From contig NZ_JAUYZI010000006.1 in NCBI RefSeq assembly GCF_030700245.1, forward strand, positions 62,001 to 126,000: a stretch of 64,000 nt of DNA, given 5' to 3'. The translations under genes and the position numbers were made by a program. A model generated the notes under the pieces. That model ran no database searches. It worked only from the letters and a program-made list of their open reading frames with translations, and had not been told where the DNA came from. Every line of letters begins with the position of its first letter. The first letter of the stretch is position 1. Origin of the DNA: Methylobacterium amylolyticum. GTDB lineage: Bacteria > Pseudomonadota > Alphaproteobacteria > Rhizobiales > Beijerinckiaceae. Of this stretch, positions 28,057 to 36,569 are shown piece by piece.

Positions 28057-28965
28057 ATGCGCATCGCCCTCGCGGCCGACAACGGCAACTGGCACAAGGC
28101 CCGGCTCCTGGCGGCGCTCCGCGCGCAGGGCGTCGAGCCGGTGCTGTTCTCGCTCGCCGACGTCACCGTCGCCACCGGCGGCGGCGAGCCGCTGCGGGTG
28201 CCGGGATGCGACGGCGGCCTGCCGGACGGGGTCCTGCTGCGCACCATCGCCGGCGGCACCTTCGAGGCGACGACGCTGCGCCTCGGCGTGCTGCACGCGC
28301 TGGTGGCCGCGGGCTGCGTCGTCTGGAACGCGCCGACCGGGATCGAGCGCTCGGTGGACAAGGCCGCGACCTCGCTGCTCGTCGCCCGCGCGGGCCTGCC
28401 GACGCCCCAGACCTGGGTGGTCTCGAAGCGCGAGGCCGCCGCCGCCATCGCCGCCCGCGAGGCCCGGCCCGGCGCGCCGCTCGTCCTCAAGCCGCTGTTC
28501 GGCTCGCAGGGGGAGGGGCTGGCGCTGATCGAGCGCCCCGAGGACCTCCCCGACGAGGAGGCGGTGGCGCGGGTCTACTACCTTCAGCGCTACGTCCCCC
28601 GCCGGGACGGGCTGTGGCGCGACTACCGGGTGTTCGTCTGCGACGGACGGGCGGTCGCCGGCATGATCCGCGAGGGCGACGGCTGGATCACCAACGTCCA
28701 CCGGGGCGGGCGCCCGCTCCCCTGGGCGATGCCGCGGGCCGCGGCGGAACTCGCCGAGGCGGCCGCCGCCGCGGTCGGGGTCGCCTATTCCGGGGTCGAC
28801 CTCGTCGAGGACGGGGAGGGGGGGTTCTCGGTGCTGGAGGTGAACTCCATGCCGGCGTGGTCCGGGTTGCAGACCGTGTGCGAGGCCGACATCGCCGCCA
28901 CCGTGGTGCGCGGCTTCCTCGCCGCCGTGCGGGCGTCGCGCACGCCCCGGCTCGTCGTGGCATGA
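28057..28965 (+). CDS. RimK-like ATP-grasp ligase of the H4MPT cluster
   Basis: 302 residues. N-terminal alpha/beta domain (MRIALAADNGNWHKARLL), then an ATP-grasp fold with DKAATSLLVARAGLPTPQTW, LKPLFGSQGEGL for the nucleotide loop, YVPRRDGLWRDYRVFV, and the metal/catalytic end VLEVNSMPAWSGLQ. It resembles RimK and archaeal MptN, which add glutamate or similar groups to cofactors. Its place after mch fits the gene called orf5 or a neighbour in M. extorquens; substrate unproven. The next gene starts seven bases after its stop. Confidence 0.87.
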   Translation: MRIALAADNGNWHKARLLAALRAQGVEPVLFSLADVTVATGGGEPLRVPGCDGGLPDGVLLRTIAGGTFEATTLRLGVLHALVAAGCVVWNAPTGIERSVDKAATSLLVARAGLPTPQTWVVSKREAAAAIAAREARPGAPLVLKPLFGSQGEGLALIERPEDLPDEEAVARVYYLQRYVPRRDGLWRDYRVFVCDGRAVAGMIREGDGWITNVHRGGRPLPWAMPRAAAELAEAAAAAVGVAYSGVDLVEDGEGGFSVLEVNSMPAWSGLQTVCEADIAATVVRGFLAAVRASRTPRLVVA

Positions 28966-28972
28966 GCGGGCG

Positions 28973-29806
28973 ATGATTCCCCTTGCGCCCGGCCTGATCG
29001 CCACGCTCTACCGGGCCGCCTGCCTCGCCGAGCTCGACGCGCTGAAGCCCGGCAACGTCCACGCCTACGCCCCCGGCCACCGCATGGCGGTGGCCGACTT
29101 CGTCGCCAGCGCCGACGCCTCCGCCCCGGCGCTGGCCCGGGCGGGGGCCGGCGTCGGCGCCCGGGTCCGCGACGGCGTCGCGGCGACGCGGGCGGCGGTC
29201 GGCCAGAACACCAATCTCGGCATCCTGCTGCTCTGCGCGCCGCAGGCCGCGGCGGCCGAGGCCGGCGCCACCGTGGCGGACACCCTGGCCGGGCTCGGCC
29301 CGGACGATTCCGAGGCGGTGTTCGCCGCGATCCGCCTCGCCAGTCCCGGCGGGCTCGGCGGGGCGGACCGGCACGACGTGGCCGGCCCCGCGCCCGCCTC
29401 CCTCCGCGCCGCGATGGCGGAGGCGGCCCCGCGCGACCGCATCGCCCGCGCCTACGTCACCGCCTTCGCCGACATCGCGCAGATCGGCCTGCCGGCGCTC
29501 GCCGCCGCCCGGGCGCTCGGCCTCGACCCGGCGTGGTGCGCGAGCGCGGTCCACCTCGCCTATCTGCGGGCCGTGCCGGACAGCCACGTCGCGCGCAAGC
29601 ACGGGGCCGAGGCGGCCGAGGCCCTGCGCCGGGAGGCCGAGACCCGGCTCGCCGGCCTCGACCTCGCGGCCCGGCCGGTCGCGCCGCTGATGGCCCTCGA
29701 CGCCGACCTGAAGGCGCGGGGGATCAACCCCGGCACGAGCGCCGATTTCACCGTCGCGACCCTGTTCTGGGACGCGCTGGCCGCGGCCGGGGCGGGGCTC
29801 GGCTGA
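28973..29806 (+). CDS. CitG/MdcB-like triphosphoribosyl-dephospho-CoA synthase family protein
   Basis: 277 residues. Family landmarks: [20 protein letters not shown] (the conserved K-P-G-N-V), [30 protein letters not shown] and SHVARKHG. In citrate or malonate lyase systems this family makes the prosthetic group precursor, but no lyase gene is near. Methylobacterium H4MPT clusters carry such a gene (orf7 type), and a role in making the methanofuran or H4MPT side chain is the accepted guess. Coupled to the RimK-like gene upstream. Confidence 0.87.
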   Translation: MIPLAPGLIATLYRAACLAELDALKPGNVHAYAPGHRMAVADFVASADASAPALARAGAGVGARVRDGVAATRAAVGQNTNLGILLLCAPQAAAAEAGATVADTLAGLGPDDSEAVFAAIRLASPGGLGGADRHDVAGPAPASLRAAMAEAAPRDRIARAYVTAFADIAQIGLPALAAARALGLDPAWCASAVHLAYLRAVPDSHVARKHGAEAAEALRREAETRLAGLDLAARPVAPLMALDADLKARGINPGTSADFTVATLFWDALAAAGAGLG

Positions 29807-29846
29807 ACCGCGCGAAACGTTGATCCAGAACGGGGTTCCGGCTCAG

Positions 29847-29858
29847 AGGAATTCCTCA
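29847..29858. promoter_or_regulatory. 12-bp perfect palindrome upstream of fae
   Basis: GAGGAATTCCTC lies 22 bases upstream of the -35-like element of the fae promoter candidate. Placement upstream of a promoter is typical for an activator site. No cognate protein is known. Confidence 0.35.
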
Positions 29859-29879
29859 ATCACAGGGCTCCGGGCGGCT

Positions 29880-29908
29880 TGTGACAACCAGGGGCCCACT
29901 GTAGGGTC
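29880..29908 (+). promoter_or_regulatory. Candidate sigma70-type promoter of fae
   Basis: TTGTGA, a 17-base spacer, then TAGGGT, about 135 bases before the fae ATG. The spacing and first-three-base matches fit a housekeeping promoter; nothing else in the 238-base gap looks better. Fae is one of the most abundant proteins in methylotrophs, so a separate promoter is expected. Confidence 0.4.
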
Positions 29909-30044
29909 CGCCCCGCTGTCCGGCCGAACCGGCTCGGCCCGGCCCGCACGCGCGGGCGGCCGAGCGCCGATAACAAGGATGGCTTCCTGGCAGCGGCCCC
30001 CCGGCGCCGCAGCCTTCTCATCGGAATCCAGGGAGAGACACCGA

Positions 30045-30557
30045 ATGGCGAAGATCACCAAGGTTCAGGTCGGCGAGGCCCTCGTCGGCGACGGCAACGA
30101 AGTCGCCCACATCGACCTGATCATCGGACCGCGCGGCTCGCCCGCCGAGACGGCCTTCTGCAACGGCCTCGTGAACAACAAGCACGGCTTCACCAGCCTG
30201 CTCGCGGTCATCGCGCCGAACCTGCCGTGCAAGCCGAACACCCTGATGTTCAACAAGGTCACCATCAACGACGCCCGTCAGGCCGTCCAGATGTTCGGCC
30301 CGGCCCAGCACGGCGTCGCGAAGGCGGTGCAGGACTGCGTCGCCGAGGGCATCATCCCGGCGGACGAGGCCGACGACCTGTACATCCTGGTCGGCGTGTT
30401 CATCCACTGGGAGGCGGCCGACGACGCCAAGATCCAGAAGTACAACTACGAGGCGACAAAGCTGTCGATCCAGCGCGCCGTGAACGGCGAGCCGAAGGCC
30501 TCCGTCGTCACCGAGCAGCGCAACTCGGCCCAGCACCCCTTCGCCGCGAACGCTTAG
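30045..30557 (+). CDS. fae: Formaldehyde-activating enzyme
   Basis: 170 residues, full length. It condenses formaldehyde with H4MPT to methylene-H4MPT, the entry step of the pathway encoded upstream. The sequence matches Fae throughout: [20 protein letters not shown] with the conserved His22, [43 protein letters not shown] and [19 protein letters not shown] strong ribosome-binding site (GGGAGAGA) precedes it and a terminator follows. Confidence 0.98.
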   Translation: MAKITKVQVGEALVGDGNEVAHIDLIIGPRGSPAETAFCNGLVNNKHGFTSLLAVIAPNLPCKPNTLMFNKVTINDARQAVQMFGPAQHGVAKAVQDCVAEGIIPADEADDLYILVGVFIHWEAADDAKIQKYNYEATKLSIQRAVNGEPKASVVTEQRNSAQHPFAANA

Positions 30558-30655
30558 ATCGGGGACGGTCCTGGGCAGAGCGAGCCTCCGCCCGCACCGC
30601 GGGGCCTGCTCCAGCGACTGGCTTCGATCTTCCTCGGCCGATAGGGCCACTCTCG

Positions 30656-30690
30656 AGCGGGACGGCGCGAGCCGTCCCGCTCTCTTTTTG
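30656..30690 (+). terminator. Rho-independent terminator of fae
   Basis: An 11-bp stem AGCGGGACGGC / GCCGTCCCGCT with a GCGA loop, followed by CTCTTTTTG. A textbook terminator ending the H4MPT block. Confidence 0.9.
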
Positions 30691-30724
30691 TGCCGAGTCT
30701 CCCCGCGGACGGACGGGCGGGGCC

Positions 30725-31426
30725 TCACGTCTCCCGCAGCCGGCCGCGGGACAGGATGAACTCGGCCGCGTCGCCGATATCGGCCGCCAGCGCCGCCGCC
30801 GCCGCGGGGCCGTCGCACGCCTCGATCGCGGCGAGCATCTCGGCGTGGCGGCGGATCGCGCAGCCCCCGACGATCCGCTCCGGATGGGCGCGCAGGTCGA
30901 GGTTGATCATCGGCCCGGCCTTGAGCCACAGCCGGGCGATGATCTCGCGCAGCGGCGGCAGGCCGCAGGCGGCGTAGACCGCGAAGTGCAGGTCGCGGTT
31001 GAGCGCCACCGCCCGCGCCCCGTCGGGCCGCGGCGCCGCGGCGGCCGCCCGGAACGCCGCCTCGGCCCGGCGGATGGCGGCCAGCTCCGCCGCATCGCGG
31101 CGCTCGGCGCTGCGCGCCGCGGCCAGCCCCTCCACCGCCATGCGCGTCTCGGCGAGCGCCCGGAACTCCGCCACGGTCAGCACCGGCACCCGGATCGCCC
31201 GGTTCGGGGCGACCTCCAGCGCGCCGTCGGCGACGAGCCGGCTCACCGCCTCCCGCACCGGCATCACCGAGACCCCGAGCGCCGCCGCGCTCTGGCGCAG
31301 GGACAGCCGGTCGCCGGGGACGAGGCGGCCCGAGGCCAGCAGGTCCGACAGGGCGTCGTAGGCGGTCTCGGCCAGCGTCCGGCGTTCGATCTGGGGCAGG
31401 TCGGCGAGCGCCGGGGATGAATTCAT
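30725..31426 (-). CDS. GntR-family (FCD) transcription regulator
   Basis: 233 residues. Winged-helix domain about 17-80 (AYDALSDLLASGRLVPGDRL, VSVMPVREAVSRLVADG), FCD ligand-binding all-helical domain about 90-225 with metal-type residues LNRDLHFAVYAACG and RHAEMLAAIEACDG. It diverges from the ABC transporter/BKACE operon and very likely controls it; a perfect TGTGATCACA palindrome lies in the shared promoter region. The effector is probably the imported acid or its CoA product. Confidence 0.9.
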   Translation of the reverse strand: MNSSPALADLPQIERRTLAETAYDALSDLLASGRLVPGDRLSLRQSAAALGVSVMPVREAVSRLVADGALEVAPNRAIRVPVLTVAEFRALAETRMAVEGLAAARSAERRDAAELAAIRRAEAAFRAAAAAPRPDGARAVALNRDLHFAVYAACGLPPLREIIARLWLKAGPMINLDLRAHPERIVGGCAIRRHAEMLAAIEACDGPAAAAALAADIGDAAEFILSRGRLRET

Positions 31427-31449
31427 GTGCCGAGCCTAGACGACAACGG

Positions 31450-31478
31450 CACTATCGCGCTAGTGATGTGTGATCACA
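31450..31478. promoter_or_regulatory. Operator candidates in the GntR/transporter divergent region
   Basis: Two inverted repeats lie side by side: CACTA-TCGCGC-TAGTG (31450-31465) and the perfect palindrome TGTGATCACA (31469-31478). They are 24 bases from the regulator start and 70 bases before the binding-protein start, a usual place for autoregulated GntR operators. Confidence 0.5.
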
Positions 31479-31547
31479 GTTCGGGCGGGCCGCAGAGCCC
31501 ATCCTCAAGGGCCCGGCTGGGGAAACGCGACCAGAGAGAGGCGAACC

Positions 31548-32816
31548 ATGGACCGTTCCGGGGGCCGTTCCGACGATTCGATCTCGCGCCGGGGCCTGTT
31601 GAAGGCCGGCGGCGCGGCGCTGCTGGTGCCGGCGCTGGCGAGCCCCGCCCTGTCGCAGGGGCAGTCGGACGTGATCCGCATCGGCCACCTGACGCCGCGC
31701 ACCGGCTTCCTCGGGCCGCTCGGCGAGTTCGCCCAGCAGGCCGCGCAGCTCGCGGTCGAGGAGATCAACGCGGCGGGCGGCATCGACGGCCGCAAGGTCG
31801 AGCTGCTGGCCGAGGACAGCGTCAACCCGCAGACGGCCTCGGCCAAGGCCGAGCGCATGATCCAGCGCGACCGCGTCGCCTGCCTGATCGGCGAGATCAA
31901 CTCGGCCTCGGCGCTCGCCATCTCCCAGGTCGCGCAGCGCAACCAAATCCTGTTCGTCAACACCGGCGCCAACTCGGATGCGCTGCGCGGCGCCGACTGC
32001 AAGCGCTTCATGTTCCATGTCGAGGCGCAGAACACGATGATGGTGCGCGCCTGCGGCCGGGCGCTGCTCGACAAGGGCCTGATCAAGGACAAGAAGGTCT
32101 ACGCGCTGACCGCCGACTACGCCTTCGGCCACGACCTCCTGAAGCAGGCCAAGAAGTTCTTCGCCGCCAACGGCGCCACGGTGGCGGGCGAGGACCTGAT
32201 CCCCACCGAGCTCACCGACTTCTCGCCGTTCCTGCTCAAGGTCCGGCAGGCGCGGCCGGACGTGGTGATCTGCAACCTCGCGGGCGCGCAGATCACCAAC
32301 TTCCTCAAGCAGTACAGCGAGTTCGGGCTGCCCTTCCCGGTCGCGGGCTTCGGCTTCGACCTCGCGCTCGCCTGGGGCGCCGGCCCCGGCAACTTCCTCG
32401 GCACGTGGCCGATCGTCTGGCACCCGCTGATCGAGTCGCCCAGCGCCCAGAAATTCGTCGCGGCCTTCAAGGCCAAGTACAAGCGCCCGCCCGAGAACCA
32501 GGCCTGGGGCGACTACACCGCCACCAAGATCGTCGCCCAGTCGATGAACACGCTCAAGTCGACCGACTCGATGAAGGTCGTCGAGTACCTCGAAGGCGGC
32601 GCCAAGTTCGACATCTACAAGTCCCGCGAGGGCTACTTCCGCGCCTGGGACCACGAGCTGATGCAGGAGATGTACGCGATCACGGCGCTTCCGGCCGACA
32701 AGATCAAGAACCCCTACGACATCTACACCTCGACCGGGCCGATGCCCGGCCCGAACGAGAGCCTGGAGGTGCTGGCCACCACCCGCGACGAGAACGCCTG
32801 CACCTTCCCGTCGTGA
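31548..32816 (+). CDS. Branched-chain-amino-acid-type ABC transporter substrate-binding protein
   Basis: 422 residues. A Tat-type signal peptide (SRRGLLKAGG, cleavage near ALS-QG) is followed by a type I periplasmic-binding fold of the HAAT class: IRIGHLTPRTGFLG, AVEEINAAGGIDGRKVEL, NQILFVNTGAN, YALTADYAFGHDLLKQA. HAAT receptors bind amino acids, amides, or aromatic and short acids. Context with a hydroxyacid dehydrogenase and BKACE favours a hydroxy- or keto-acid ligand rather than leucine. The ATG with upstream GAGAGAGGCGAA fits best. Confidence 0.92.
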   Translation: MDRSGGRSDDSISRRGLLKAGGAALLVPALASPALSQGQSDVIRIGHLTPRTGFLGPLGEFAQQAAQLAVEEINAAGGIDGRKVELLAEDSVNPQTASAKAERMIQRDRVACLIGEINSASALAISQVAQRNQILFVNTGANSDALRGADCKRFMFHVEAQNTMMVRACGRALLDKGLIKDKKVYALTADYAFGHDLLKQAKKFFAANGATVAGEDLIPTELTDFSPFLLKVRQARPDVVICNLAGAQITNFLKQYSEFGLPFPVAGFGFDLALAWGAGPGNFLGTWPIVWHPLIESPSAQKFVAAFKAKYKRPPENQAWGDYTATKIVAQSMNTLKSTDSMKVVEYLEGGAKFDIYKSREGYFRAWDHELMQEMYAITALPADKIKNPYDIYTSTGPMPGPNESLEVLATTRDENACTFPS

Positions 32817-32826
32817 GGGTGCGCCC

Positions 32827-33702
32827 GTGCAGCTCGTCTTCATCCTGGAGCAGGTGCTCAACGGCCTCCTGATCGGGGTCCAGTACCTGCTGATCGCGCT
32901 CGGCCTGTCGCTGATCTTCAGCCTGGGCGGGATCGTCAACCTCGCCCACGGGGCGTTCTACGCCATCGGCGCCTACCTGACGGTGGCGGTGGCGCCGACG
33001 ATCGGCTTCGGCGGGGCGCTCGTCGCCTCGCCGCTCCTCGTGGCGCTGCTCGGCCTCGTCATCGAGCGGTTCCTGCTGCGGCGCTTCTACCGGGGCGACC
33101 CGGCGCTGGGGCTGCTCCTGACCTTCGGCCTCGCGATGGTGGCCGAGCAGGCCCTGCGCATGATCTTCGGCGCGGCGCCACTGCCGTTCGGCATCCCGCC
33201 CTGGCTGCGCGGGCAGGTGTTCGTCGGCGACCTGATCTACTCGCGCTACCGGCTGGCGATCCTCGCCGTCGCCCTCGCCTGCGTGTTCGGCCTGTGGCTG
33301 CTGCTCACCCGCACCAGCTTCGGCCGCGTGGTGCGGGCGGGCGTCCAGAACCCCGACATGGTGGCCGCGCTCGGCATCTCGCTGCGGCCCTACATGACCG
33401 CGGTGGTGACGATCGCGGTGGGGCTCGCCGCGCTCGCCGGCACGATGATGGCGCCGGTCACCGGCGTGCAGCCGGCGATGGGCGCCGAGATCCTGACCTT
33501 CGCCTTCGTGGTGGTGGTGATCGGCGGGCTCGGCTCGTTCTGGGGGGTGGTGCTCGCCGCCCTCATCGTCGGCGTGGTGCGGGGCCTGACCGCCTACGCC
33601 TACCCGCCGGCCACCGAGGCCGCCGTCTACGCCCTGATGGTGCTGGTGCTGCTCGCCCGCCCGCGCGGCCTGTTCGGCGAGCACATCGCCCGGTTCGAAT
33701 AG
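32827..33702 (+). CDS. LivH-type ABC transporter permease
   Basis: 291 residues, GTG start ten bases after the binding-protein stop. About eight membrane helices. LivH landmarks: NGLLIGVQYLLIALGLSLIF, GIVNLAHGAFYAIGAY, RRFYRGDPALGLLLTFGLAM, and GGLGSFWGVVLAALIVGVV near the C-terminus. Forms the membrane channel with the LivM domain of the next protein. Confidence 0.94.
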   Translation: MQLVFILEQVLNGLLIGVQYLLIALGLSLIFSLGGIVNLAHGAFYAIGAYLTVAVAPTIGFGGALVASPLLVALLGLVIERFLLRRFYRGDPALGLLLTFGLAMVAEQALRMIFGAAPLPFGIPPWLRGQVFVGDLIYSRYRLAILAVALACVFGLWLLLTRTSFGRVVRAGVQNPDMVAALGISLRPYMTAVVTIAVGLAALAGTMMAPVTGVQPAMGAEILTFAFVVVVIGGLGSFWGVVLAALIVGVVRGLTAYAYPPATEAAVYALMVLVLLARPRGLFGEHIARFE

Positions 33703-33715
33703 CGCGGAGCGCCCC

Positions 33716-36274
33716 ATGTCCGGAACCGCGGAACCCCTGCCGCTGGCCGCGCCCCAGCGCGGCGCCATCCTGCGCGAGAGCTGCCAGCTCTGGGCGGCGC
33801 TCGCCGCCCTGGTGGCGCTGCCCTTCGCCCTCGACGCGATCGGCCTGACGCTCGTCACCGCCACCGACGTGGTGATCCTGGCGCTGGCCGTGCTCGGCCT
33901 CAACATCCTCGTCGGCTGGACCGGGCTGACCTCGTTCGGCCACGGGGCGTGGTTCGGGATCGGCGCCTACGCGGTGGCGATCCTCCAGACGCGGTTCGTG
34001 CCGGGCGACATGGCGCTGCCGCTCGTCGGCGCGCTGGCGATCACCGCACTCAGCGCCCTCGTCGCGGGCGGGCTGATCCTGCGGCGGCGCGGCGTCTACT
34101 TCTCGCTGCTGACGCTCGCGGTCACCGCGATGCTCTACTCGATCGCCTTCCGCTGGACCGACATGACCGGGGGCGAGAACGGCATCGGCGGCGTGCGGCG
34201 CTGGGCGTTCCTCGACGCGCCGATGGCCTTCTACGCGGCGGTCGCCGGCATCGCGGCCCTCGTCCTGTTCGGCCTCTGGCGCTTCCGCCGCTCGCCGATG
34301 GGCACGGTGCTGGTGGCGATCCGCGAGAACGAGGGGCGGGCCGGCTTCCTGGGCTACGCCACCAACCGCTACAAGCTCGCCGCCTTCGTGCTCTCGGCGA
34401 CCATCACCGGCCTCGCCGGGGGCTTGGCCGCCTACAACCACCGTTTCGCCTCGGCCGACCCGATCGCCGTCGCCTTCTCGGGCGAGTTGCTGGCCATGAC
34501 CGTGATCGGCGGCATGCGCTCGTTCCTCGGACCGGCGATCGGGGCGCTGTTCTACATCCTGTTCCGCGAGTTCCTGTCGATCTACACCAGCGACTGGCTG
34601 CTGTATTTCGGCCTCCTGTTCGTCGCCTTCATCGTGTTCTCGCCGGACGGGCTGGTCGGGATCGGCGCGCGGCTGCTGAAGCCGTTCCGCAAGGTCCCGA
34701 GCGAGGGCGCGGCGATGTCGGCGCGCCGGGCCGGCGCCTCGGGCCGGGTGCCGCCGCGCTTCATCGCCGAGGGCTCGACCGCCGGCCCCGTTCTCGTAGC
34801 GGAAAATATCCAAAAAAAATTCGGGGCGGTGGCGGCGGTGCGGGGCGTATCCTTCGCGGTGGCCGACCGGACGCTGCACGCGCTGATCGGCCCGAACGGC
34901 GCGGGCAAGACCTCGGCCTTCAACCTGCTCTCGGGCCTGTACCGGCCGGACGGCGGCAAGGTGCTGCTCGACGGGCGCGAGATCGGTGGGCTGGAGCCGT
35001 TCGCGATCACCCGCGCGGGGGTCGGGCGCTCGTTCCAGATCACCAACCTGTTCCCCGGCCTGTCGGTGGAGGAGAACATCCGGCTCGCGGTGCAGGCGCG
35101 GCACCCGAGCCATTTCAGCCCGTGGCGGGACGCGCTCGGCGTGGCCGAGATCCGCGACGACACCGCCGAGCTGCTGCGCTGGACCGGGCTCGCGGGGATC
35201 GAGCGGGCGGAGGCCGGCAGCCTGTCCTACGGCGGGCAGCGGCTCCTCGACATGGGGCTGGCGCTCGCCACCCGGCCGCGGGTGCTGCTCCTCGACGAGC
35301 CGCTGGCGGGGCTCGCCGCGGCCGAGCGCGAGCGGGTCGGCGACCTGATCAAGGCGCTGTCGGCCGACATCCCGGTGCTGCTCGTCGAGCACGACATCGA
35401 CCGGGTGTTCCGGCTGGCCGACCGGGTGACGGTGATGGCCGACGGGGCGGTGCTGGTCGACGGCAGCGTGGCGGACGCCCGCGACGACGCCCGGGTGCAG
35501 GCGGTCTATCTCGGCTCCGGCACCGCGGCGATCGCAGCGAAGCCCCGGGCGAGCGCCGCCGCGCCGGAATCCCTGCTGACGATGGAGGGGGTGAACACCT
35601 TCTACGGCAAGTCGCACATCCTCAACAACGTCTCCCTCGACGTGCGCCGGGGCGAGGTGGTGGCCCTGCTCGGCCGCAACGGCGCCGGCAAGTCGACCCT
35701 GCTCAAGACGCTGATCGGCATCGCAGCCCCGGCCTCGGGCCGGATCGCGCTGGGGGACCGGGACATCGCCGGCCTCACCCCCGACCGGATCGCCCGGCTC
35801 GGCGTCGCCTACGTGCCCCAGGGCCGCGCCCTGTTCGCGGGGATGAGCGTCGCCGAGAATCTCGGCCTCGGCCGCCTGCGCCGCCGCACGGGGGCGGGGA
35901 TGCACTGGGACGAGGAGCGCGTGCGGACGGTCTTCCCGCGCCTGAAGGAGCGCTGGAGCGTCGACGCGGCCCGGCTCTCGGGGGGCGAGCAGCAGATGGT
36001 GGCGGTGGCGCGCGCGCTCTCCGGCGACACCCGCCTCTTGCTCCTCGACGAGCCGTTCGAGGGCCTGTCGCCCGCCGTCACGGAGGAGTTGTTCGAGGCC
36101 TTCGACCGGTTGCGGCGGGAGATCGCCATCATCATCGTCGACCACCACCTCGACCTCGCGCTGGCGCTGTCCGACCGGACCGTGGCGCTGGAGCGCGGCG
36201 CGGTGCAGTGGACCGGCGCGTCGCGCGACCTGCGCGAGGATCAGGAGTTGCGGCGCAAGGTGCTTTGGTTGTGA
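33716..36274 (+). CDS. Triple fusion: LivM-type permease + LivG-type ATPase + LivF-type ATPase
   Basis: 852 residues in one open frame. Residues about 1-325 are the LivM permease (LNILVGWTGLTSFGHGAWFGIGAYA, GGENGIGG, VFSPDGLVGI). About 355-600 is a LivG-like ATPase: Walker A GPNGAGKTS at 392, signature LSYGGQ, Walker B VLLLDEPLAGL. About 620-852 is LivF-like: Walker A GRNGAGKST at 653, LSGGEQQ, LLLLDEPFEGL, VDHHLDLALA. These are normally three genes. An internal ATG at residue 334 (MSARRAG) looks like an old start, and eight consecutive A at 34812-34819 sit just inside the first ATPase. Either a true fusion or a lost stop/frameshift; the unbroken frame favours fusion. Confidence 0.9.
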   Translation: MSGTAEPLPLAAPQRGAILRESCQLWAALAALVALPFALDAIGLTLVTATDVVILALAVLGLNILVGWTGLTSFGHGAWFGIGAYAVAILQTRFVPGDMALPLVGALAITALSALVAGGLILRRRGVYFSLLTLAVTAMLYSIAFRWTDMTGGENGIGGVRRWAFLDAPMAFYAAVAGIAALVLFGLWRFRRSPMGTVLVAIRENEGRAGFLGYATNRYKLAAFVLSATITGLAGGLAAYNHRFASADPIAVAFSGELLAMTVIGGMRSFLGPAIGALFYILFREFLSIYTSDWLLYFGLLFVAFIVFSPDGLVGIGARLLKPFRKVPSEGAAMSARRAGASGRVPPRFIAEGSTAGPVLVAENIQKKFGAVAAVRGVSFAVADRTLHALIGPNGAGKTSAFNLLSGLYRPDGGKVLLDGREIGGLEPFAITRAGVGRSFQITNLFPGLSVEENIRLAVQARHPSHFSPWRDALGVAEIRDDTAELLRWTGLAGIERAEAGSLSYGGQRLLDMGLALATRPRVLLLDEPLAGLAAAERERVGDLIKALSADIPVLLVEHDIDRVFRLADRVTVMADGAVLVDGSVADARDDARVQAVYLGSGTAAIAAKPRASAAAPESLLTMEGVNTFYGKSHILNNVSLDVRRGEVVALLGRNGAGKSTLLKTLIGIAAPASGRIALGDRDIAGLTPDRIARLGVAYVPQGRALFAGMSVAENLGLGRLRRRTGAGMHWDEERVRTVFPRLKERWSVDAARLSGGEQQMVAVARALSGDTRLLLLDEPFEGLSPAVTEELFEAFDRLRREIAIIIVDHHLDLALALSDRTVALERGAVQWTGASRDLREDQELRRKVLWL

Positions 36275-36318
36275 ATCCCGCGCCGGACCGGCGAGATGGA
36301 CCGGCTGCCGCGCGCACG

Positions 36319-36510
36319 CTCCCTCCCCCCTCTGCGGGGGAGGGTGGCCAAGAAGGCGCTCCTCGCGTCAGGCCGGGTCGGGAGAGGGGAGCGCGGCTTC
36401 AGGAGAGGTCTTCGCGGTCGATGCCGTCCGCTACCTTCTGCACCGTCGCTCCCCTCACCCGACGCCCTTCGGGCGCCACCCTCTCCCGCAGAGGGGAGCG
36501 GGGGTGCGTT
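36319..36510. repeat. Long interrupted inverted repeat between transporter and dehydrogenase genes
   Basis: CCCCTCTGCGGG...AGGGTGGC near 36328-36349 pairs with GCCACCCTC..CCGCAGAGGGG near 36475-36497, and a second inner pair GGGAGAGGGGAGCG/CGCTCCCCTCACCC lies inside. The whole 190 bases can fold into one long stem. Shorter relatives occur at 27945-27965 and 44336-44372. Confidence 0.7.
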
Positions 36511-36569
36511 GGCAGCGTCAAGGGATGCAAGCGGGCGGGGTCGGCAGCATGCATCAATCGGAGTCATCC

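Noticed and set aside
28973-29806. Citrate or malonate lyase prosthetic-group synthesis
   Set aside because: No lyase subunit genes are near, and the place within the H4MPT cluster points to a C1-cofactor role.
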